Part shown: one piece after another, positions 59,535-64,000 of the stretch
How positions within the stretch are numbered: the first letter of the stretch is position 1
Layout: each line of letters opens with the position of its first letter
NCBI GenBank assembly: GCA_003249645.1
Contig: QKIH01000053.1
Coordinates: 1-64,000 of the forward strand
Origin: Desulfobulbaceae bacterium
GTDB taxonomy: Bacteria; Desulfobacterota; Desulfobulbia; Desulfobulbales; Desulfocapsaceae
Length of the DNA: 64,000 bases
Reading direction: 5' to 3'
Translations under genes and position numbers: made by a program
The notes under the pieces: model-generated
The model's database searches: none
Seen by the model: only the letters and a program-made list of their open reading frames with translations
What the model was told of the DNA's origin: nothing

Positions 59535-60278
59535 TTCGGCTTTTGGCAGCTTTTTCCCGACAGCAGCGGCATAAAGGGCGAATTCATGTTCTCCGTCAAC
59601 AGCCAGAAATGAATTCAATTCCGCGTCAAAGAAAGCTGCTATCGGGCAACCGCCGCACCCTTTAGCTTCTGCACCAATCAGCAGATTCTGGCAGACATGG
59701 CCGATGTCGAGCAGAAGATATCGAAATCCACGTTCACCATATTTTGAAAGATTTCTGCTTGGAACCCCGGTCCAGAGAAAAACAGCCCCTGCATCATTGA
59801 TAAATTTCTGCTCCAAACAGCAGTGAGCGAGTTCTTCAGACTTTGCCTGATCGTTGATGTATTCGAGCGCGAAGTTGATAACGTCAAAATGGTACAAGCC
59901 CGGTTTCAGTCCGCTGACGTTGTTAACTTGCACGTAGGTCTCAAAAGGGTAGAGTGCACCAGCCGATGGGACTGTCCGAAAAAAATGTTTGCCCGCTTTA
60001 GCGGTAATACCCTGGGATGCCCAGAGCATAAAGGCTATATCTTCAATAAGCAGCGGCTTATCGGAATATTTTCTCAAAGATCTTCTTTGCTGGAAAATAG
60101 GGCCGAGCCTGGCCTCATCAAGCTCCCAGTTGAATTTTAACTCCAGCGACAAGGCGCTTTTATATCGCTTGAAAGACATGACTTCCATATCTTTATATTT
60201 CTTTGAGTTGGAAATCTCTTCACGTTTGAGACTGCTGGATGAAAGAAAATCGAGATAGGATGCTTCAGACATAATCAA
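59514..60278 (-). CDS. SagB-type nitroreductase/dehydrogenase
   Basis: RRSLRKYSDKPLLIEDIAFMLWASQGITAKAG...RTVPSAGALYPFETYVQVNNVSGLKPGLYHFD. Confidence 0.9.
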   Translation of the reverse strand: MIMSEASYLDFLSSSSLKREEISNSKKYKDMEVMSFKRYKSALSLELKFNWELDEARLGPIFQQRRSLRKYSDKPLLIEDIAFMLWASQGITAKAGKHFFRTVPSAGALYPFETYVQVNNVSGLKPGLYHFDVINFALEYINDQAKSEELAHCCLEQKFINDAGAVFLWTGVPSRNLSKYGERGFRYLLLDIGHVCQNLLIGAEAKGCGGCPIAAFFDAELNSFLAVDGEHEFALYAAAVGKKLPKAETTPQDE

Positions 60279-61352
60279 CTATTCCTGTATTGGTTTGATA
60301 GTGTTTTGTTTTTTCGCCAGTTGACCGCATGCGGCTGAAATATCAGATCCTCTGCTGTTTCGTATAAAAACAGAATAGTGGGCGTTTCGCAAGACATCCT
60401 GAAAGGCAATCATTTTTTCACGCGAGCTTCCCTTATATGGCAGTTCAGGACACGAATTAAAAGGTAGTAGATTGATTTTACAGGGTATTTTGCGCAATTT
60501 TTTTGCAAGAATGTGTGCTTCTTCAAGAGAATCATTGATGTCTTCAAGCATGATATATTCAAACATAATGCGCTTTCTTTTCTGAATCGGGTAAGTTCGG
60601 CATGCCTCAAGAAGCTGGTCAAGAGGGTAGCGGCGATTCACAGGCATTAATTTATTGCGCGTTTCATCATCGACAGCATGCAGGGAGATAGCAAGGTTGA
60701 CTGAGCTTGCCATGCCAAATTTATGCATCTCCGGCACTATGCCGCAGGTTGAAACGGTGATTCTTCTGGTGGTAAGATCAAGTCCTTTGGGCTCAAGCAG
60801 TATCGACAGCGCCTTAATGACGTTGTCTGTGTTGTTGAGTGGTTCGCCCATTCCCATGAAAACCACATTGGTGACTTTGCCCGGGCCGATCTTATCTTCT
60901 TCGTGTTCTATAAGATAATCTCTGACTGTCATAACCTGGAGAACTATCTCTGACGGTTTAAGATTACGTTTAAAGCCCATGGTGCCGGTAAGGCAAAAAT
61001 CACATTTCATTGCACATCCGACCTGTGAAGAAATACAGAGTGTGTTCCTGTCTTCTTCCGGTATTAACACCGCTTCGATAACATAGCCATCTTCAAGGAT
61101 AAAGCCGAATTTGATGCAGCCATCCGATGATATCTCTGTGTGATAATTGGAAAATCTCGACAGGTAGGCGTTCTCTGCCAGCTTCTTGCGAAACACTTTT
61201 GCCAGGTCGGTCATCTGCTCGAAGTCGTTAACTCCGTACCGATAAAGCCATCCCATGATCTGTTTTCCTCTGAAAGCAGGTTGTTTCAGGGTGCTAACAA
61301 AGTCTATCAGTTCTTCCTGGGTGAGATTTCGTAAGTCAGTTTTTTCTTGCAT
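60279..61352 (-). CDS. rlmN: 23S rRNA (adenine(2503)-C2)-methyltransferase RlmN
   Basis: FRGKQIMGWLYRYGVNDFEQMTDLAK, SSQVGCAMKCDFCLTG, MGMGEPLNNTDNV; start M5 of ORF. Confidence 0.96.
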   Translation of the reverse strand: MQEKTDLRNLTQEELIDFVSTLKQPAFRGKQIMGWLYRYGVNDFEQMTDLAKVFRKKLAENAYLSRFSNYHTEISSDGCIKFGFILEDGYVIEAVLIPEEDRNTLCISSQVGCAMKCDFCLTGTMGFKRNLKPSEIVLQVMTVRDYLIEHEEDKIGPGKVTNVVFMGMGEPLNNTDNVIKALSILLEPKGLDLTTRRITVSTCGIVPEMHKFGMASSVNLAISLHAVDDETRNKLMPVNRRYPLDQLLEACRTYPIQKRKRIMFEYIMLEDINDSLEEAHILAKKLRKIPCKINLLPFNSCPELPYKGSSREKMIAFQDVLRNAHYSVFIRNSRGSDISAACGQLAKKQNTIKPIQE

Positions 61353-61353
61353 A

Positions 61354-62223
61354 TTATAGAGCACGAAGGTGCTCGGGAATTAAAGATTGTGTGCCGCTCA
61401 ACGCTGAATCGATCAATGTAATTAGTGTATCACGCTTATTGGGCAGTCGTCCAGCAAGCGGTAAATAGTTTGAGGCGTGATTGGCATAAAATTGTGTTTT
61501 ACATTCTTTCATTTCAAACAAGATAGTCCTGAGTTCAATGAGTATTTCTTCTGCTGTATAGAGTTTAAAATCACCGCTTTTTACCCGTTGACCAAGCGGA
61601 GTGTTTTCAAGAGGCATGTATGTAAGCGCTGCAACCTGATTCGGCTTCATTTTTTGCATCAGTTTTGCTGTGTTAATGCAATGCTGTTTGGACTTTAGTC
61701 GATCGGTAATGCCAAGCAAAATGGTGACAGAGTAAAAGATGCCCGCATCTTTTAACATTTGTCCAGCTTCAACAAGTGATTCCGGTGTTTCTCCCTTGTC
61801 TATCTCCTGTAAGACTTCTGGATCGCCGCTTTCAACACCTAGATAGATCCTTGTTAAGCCGAGTTCCTTTAATTGTTTCAGTTCCTCAACGCCTTTTTTT
61901 CGGACACTTTTGCCGTTGGCATACAAGGCTACCTTGTTAACCCAGGGGAGATGATCTTTTATTTTTGTGAGTATGGCAACAAGATGAGGCTGAGGCGTTA
62001 TCAACGCATCGCCATCGGCAAGAAAAACCTTGCTCTGTCTTTTACAGTAGGCCTTCGCAAAAGCAATGTCTTCGTCAATTATTTGCAGATCTTTGATTGA
62101 AAATTTCTTTTTACGGTATACGCCGCAAAAAGTACACCGGTTGTGTGAGCAACCGGTGGTGATTTGCAGGATTATAGCATCGGCCTCACTGGGAGGCCGA
62201 ATAATATCTCCTTCATAATGCAT
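61354..62223 (-). CDS. Radical SAM protein (Elp3/B12-less COG1032-like)
   Basis: QITTGCSHNRCTFCGVY (CX4CX2C), LADGDALI, YLGVESGDPEVL. Confidence 0.88.
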   Translation of the reverse strand: MHYEGDIIRPPSEADAIILQITTGCSHNRCTFCGVYRKKKFSIKDLQIIDEDIAFAKAYCKRQSKVFLADGDALITPQPHLVAILTKIKDHLPWVNKVALYANGKSVRKKGVEELKQLKELGLTRIYLGVESGDPEVLQEIDKGETPESLVEAGQMLKDAGIFYSVTILLGITDRLKSKQHCINTAKLMQKMKPNQVAALTYMPLENTPLGQRVKSGDFKLYTAEEILIELRTILFEMKECKTQFYANHASNYLPLAGRLPNKRDTLITLIDSALSGTQSLIPEHLRAL

Positions 62224-62236
62224 GGCTCTGTGAAGA

Positions 62237-63322
62237 TCAGGCAGGGTTATTCGCTTCGAATTCCTTCATGAATTCAACGAGTTTAACTACACCTTCACGT
62301 GGAAAAGCATTGTATATTGACGCTCTGCAGCCACCGATTGAGCGGTGTCCTTTGAGACCGTTAAGTCCAACTGTGGTTGCTTCAGCAATAAATTTTGCCT
62401 CAAGTTCAGGGGTAGGGAGGTTGAAATTAACATTCATCATTGAGCGTGACTCTTTCTGGGCGTGGCCTCTGTAATAGTCGGTGCTGTCGATCATGTTATA
62501 GAGAAGAGCAGCCTTTTCGCGATTGATTTTCTCAATACCTTCAACACCGCCGTTTTTCTTGAGCCATTTCAAAACTTCGCCTACGATGTAAATACCGAAA
62601 CATGGCGGGGTGTTGAACATCGACCCTTTATCGGCATGGGTCTTGTAATTAAGCATGGTTGGGACAGTCTCACCGGCACGATCAAGAAGATCATCTCTGA
62701 TTATGACAATGGTGATACCGGCAGGTCCCATATTTTTCTGTGCTCCGGCAAAGATCAGGCCGAACTTTGACACATCGAATTTTCTGGACAGAATGTCAGA
62801 TGACATGTCGCTCACGAGCATTTTTTCACTTTTGGGCATCTCCGGAAACTGTGTGCCGTAGATAGTGTTGTTGGAGACAAAGTAAAGATACTCTGCATCA
62901 TCAGAAACCTGATATTGATCACCGGTTGGTACATGATCAAAAATGGTGTCTTCACTGGAATAAACTACATCAATCTCACCGAAAAGCTTGGCTTCCTTGA
63001 TTGACTTTTTGGACCACGTTCCAGTGTTAAGGTAGGCGGCTTTTTTACCTTCACCAAGAAGGTTCATCGGAACCATGAAAAACTGGGAGGAAGCTCCGCC
63101 CTGAAGGAAAAGCACTTTGTAATTATCCGGAATTTCCAGCAGTTCACGAAGCAGTTTTTCTGCAGTATCGGTAACGGCTATAAACTCTTTTGAGCGGTGG
63201 CTCATTTCAATCAGGCCGATGCCGATATTATTAAAATTCACCACATCTTTTGCTGCCTGCTGAAGAACTTCATAGGGCAGAGTTCCCGGGCCAGGACTAA
63301 AATTATACACTCTTTCAGGCAT
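62237..63322 (-). CDS. serC: Phosphoserine aminotransferase
   Basis: NFSPGPGTLPYEVLQQA, LFLQGGASSQFFMVPMNL, FAGAQKNMGPAGITIVIIR. Confidence 0.96.
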   Translation of the reverse strand: MPERVYNFSPGPGTLPYEVLQQAAKDVVNFNNIGIGLIEMSHRSKEFIAVTDTAEKLLRELLEIPDNYKVLFLQGGASSQFFMVPMNLLGEGKKAAYLNTGTWSKKSIKEAKLFGEIDVVYSSEDTIFDHVPTGDQYQVSDDAEYLYFVSNNTIYGTQFPEMPKSEKMLVSDMSSDILSRKFDVSKFGLIFAGAQKNMGPAGITIVIIRDDLLDRAGETVPTMLNYKTHADKGSMFNTPPCFGIYIVGEVLKWLKKNGGVEGIEKINREKAALLYNMIDSTDYYRGHAQKESRSMMNVNFNLPTPELEAKFIAEATTVGLNGLKGHRSIGGCRASIYNAFPREGVVKLVEFMKEFEANNPA

Positions 63323-63368
63323 TACAATCCTCCTTAATATTTTATTTTATCTACATGTTATTCGATAA

Positions 63369-63821
63369 TTATTCACATTGTCTAATTGCTTCGTACAGTA
63401 CTATTCCAGCGGTCATTGCAAGATTTAAACTGCGAATATTTTTATTGATCATCGGGAGAGTAAGACACCTGTCTTCATAGAGCCTGAGAACATCTTCAGG
63501 TAGCCCCTTAGTCTCTTTTCCGAAGATAAAAAAATCACCCGTTTTAAATTCTGCTTCTGTATATTTTGTTTTTGTTTTTGTTGTTAGAAAGAAAAGCTTA
63601 GTCTCATCCTGCGCCTGGAGAAACTGGTCGAAATTATCCCAGTGGATTATTTTTACAAATTCCCAATAATCAAGACCGGCTCTTTTCAGATGTTTGTCAT
63701 CAGTTTTGAAACCCAGGGGATGTACCAGATGCAAAGTTGTATCGGTTGCGCCGCACAGTCTTGCTATAGAACCTGTATTGGGAGGAATTTCTGGCTCGAC
63801 CAGAACAATATTAAAAGACAC
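63369..63821 (-). CDS. trmL: tRNA (cytidine(34)-2'-O)-methyltransferase TrmL (SPOUT)
   Basis: NIVLVEPEIPPNTGSIARLCGATDTTLHLVHPLGF, FGKETKGLPEDVL, RSLNLAMTAGIVLYEA. Confidence 0.94.
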   Translation of the reverse strand: MSFNIVLVEPEIPPNTGSIARLCGATDTTLHLVHPLGFKTDDKHLKRAGLDYWEFVKIIHWDNFDQFLQAQDETKLFFLTTKTKTKYTEAEFKTGDFFIFGKETKGLPEDVLRLYEDRCLTLPMINKNIRSLNLAMTAGIVLYEAIRQCE

Positions 63822-64000
63822 CTTGTTCCTCTATGATAATCTTCCGCTTTAGAGTATGGTATTGCTGAAATGTAAGCTTGTCGTTCACACAAAACAGAAA
63901 CATATACTTTTCATCTGTATTTAATACAAGCAAAAAAAATACGCCATAGCCATGAGTTACAAAATGCATCGCGGCCAATAATTTTACTATGATTTTGAAC

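Overview
The window looks like a chromosomal segment of an anaerobic, probably sulfate-reducing deltaproteobacterium (Desulfobulbales-like). This is inferred from gene content: an anaerobic cobalamin pathway, DUF39/HcyBio, DapL, TRAP transport and a FrdCAB-type complex. It is densely coded with about 59 confident protein genes. I recognised no rRNA, tRNA, CRISPR array, IS element or prophage. The main blocks are: leuDC; a YcaO-TPR/Sel1 pair running directly into a large cobalamin operon (cbiG-cbiH-cobC-cobU-cobT-cobS-[cobD::cbiP fusion]-cbiB-cbiA-cbiC); a periplasmic binding protein plus Cache/GAF/PAS histidine kinase pair; a second cobalamin block (cbiD-cbiET-cbiF-cobO); a eukaryote-type fused HisHF; a DctB/DctD/DctPQM TRAP system with a convincing sigma-54 promoter; and a fumarate reductase/succinate dehydrogenase cluster followed by a geranylgeranyl-reductase-like flavoprotein and a small diheme cytochrome. 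Items most worth a second look are the CobD::CbiP fusion, the plant/fungal-like HisHF, the frameshifted HU gene, the YcaO-TPR/cobalamin linkage, the hairpin abutting cbiD (possible attenuator), the sigma-54 promoter with an upstream palindrome at dctP, and several unexplained intergenic RNA-like structures. I did not find strong evidence for a wholly new defence or mobile system.
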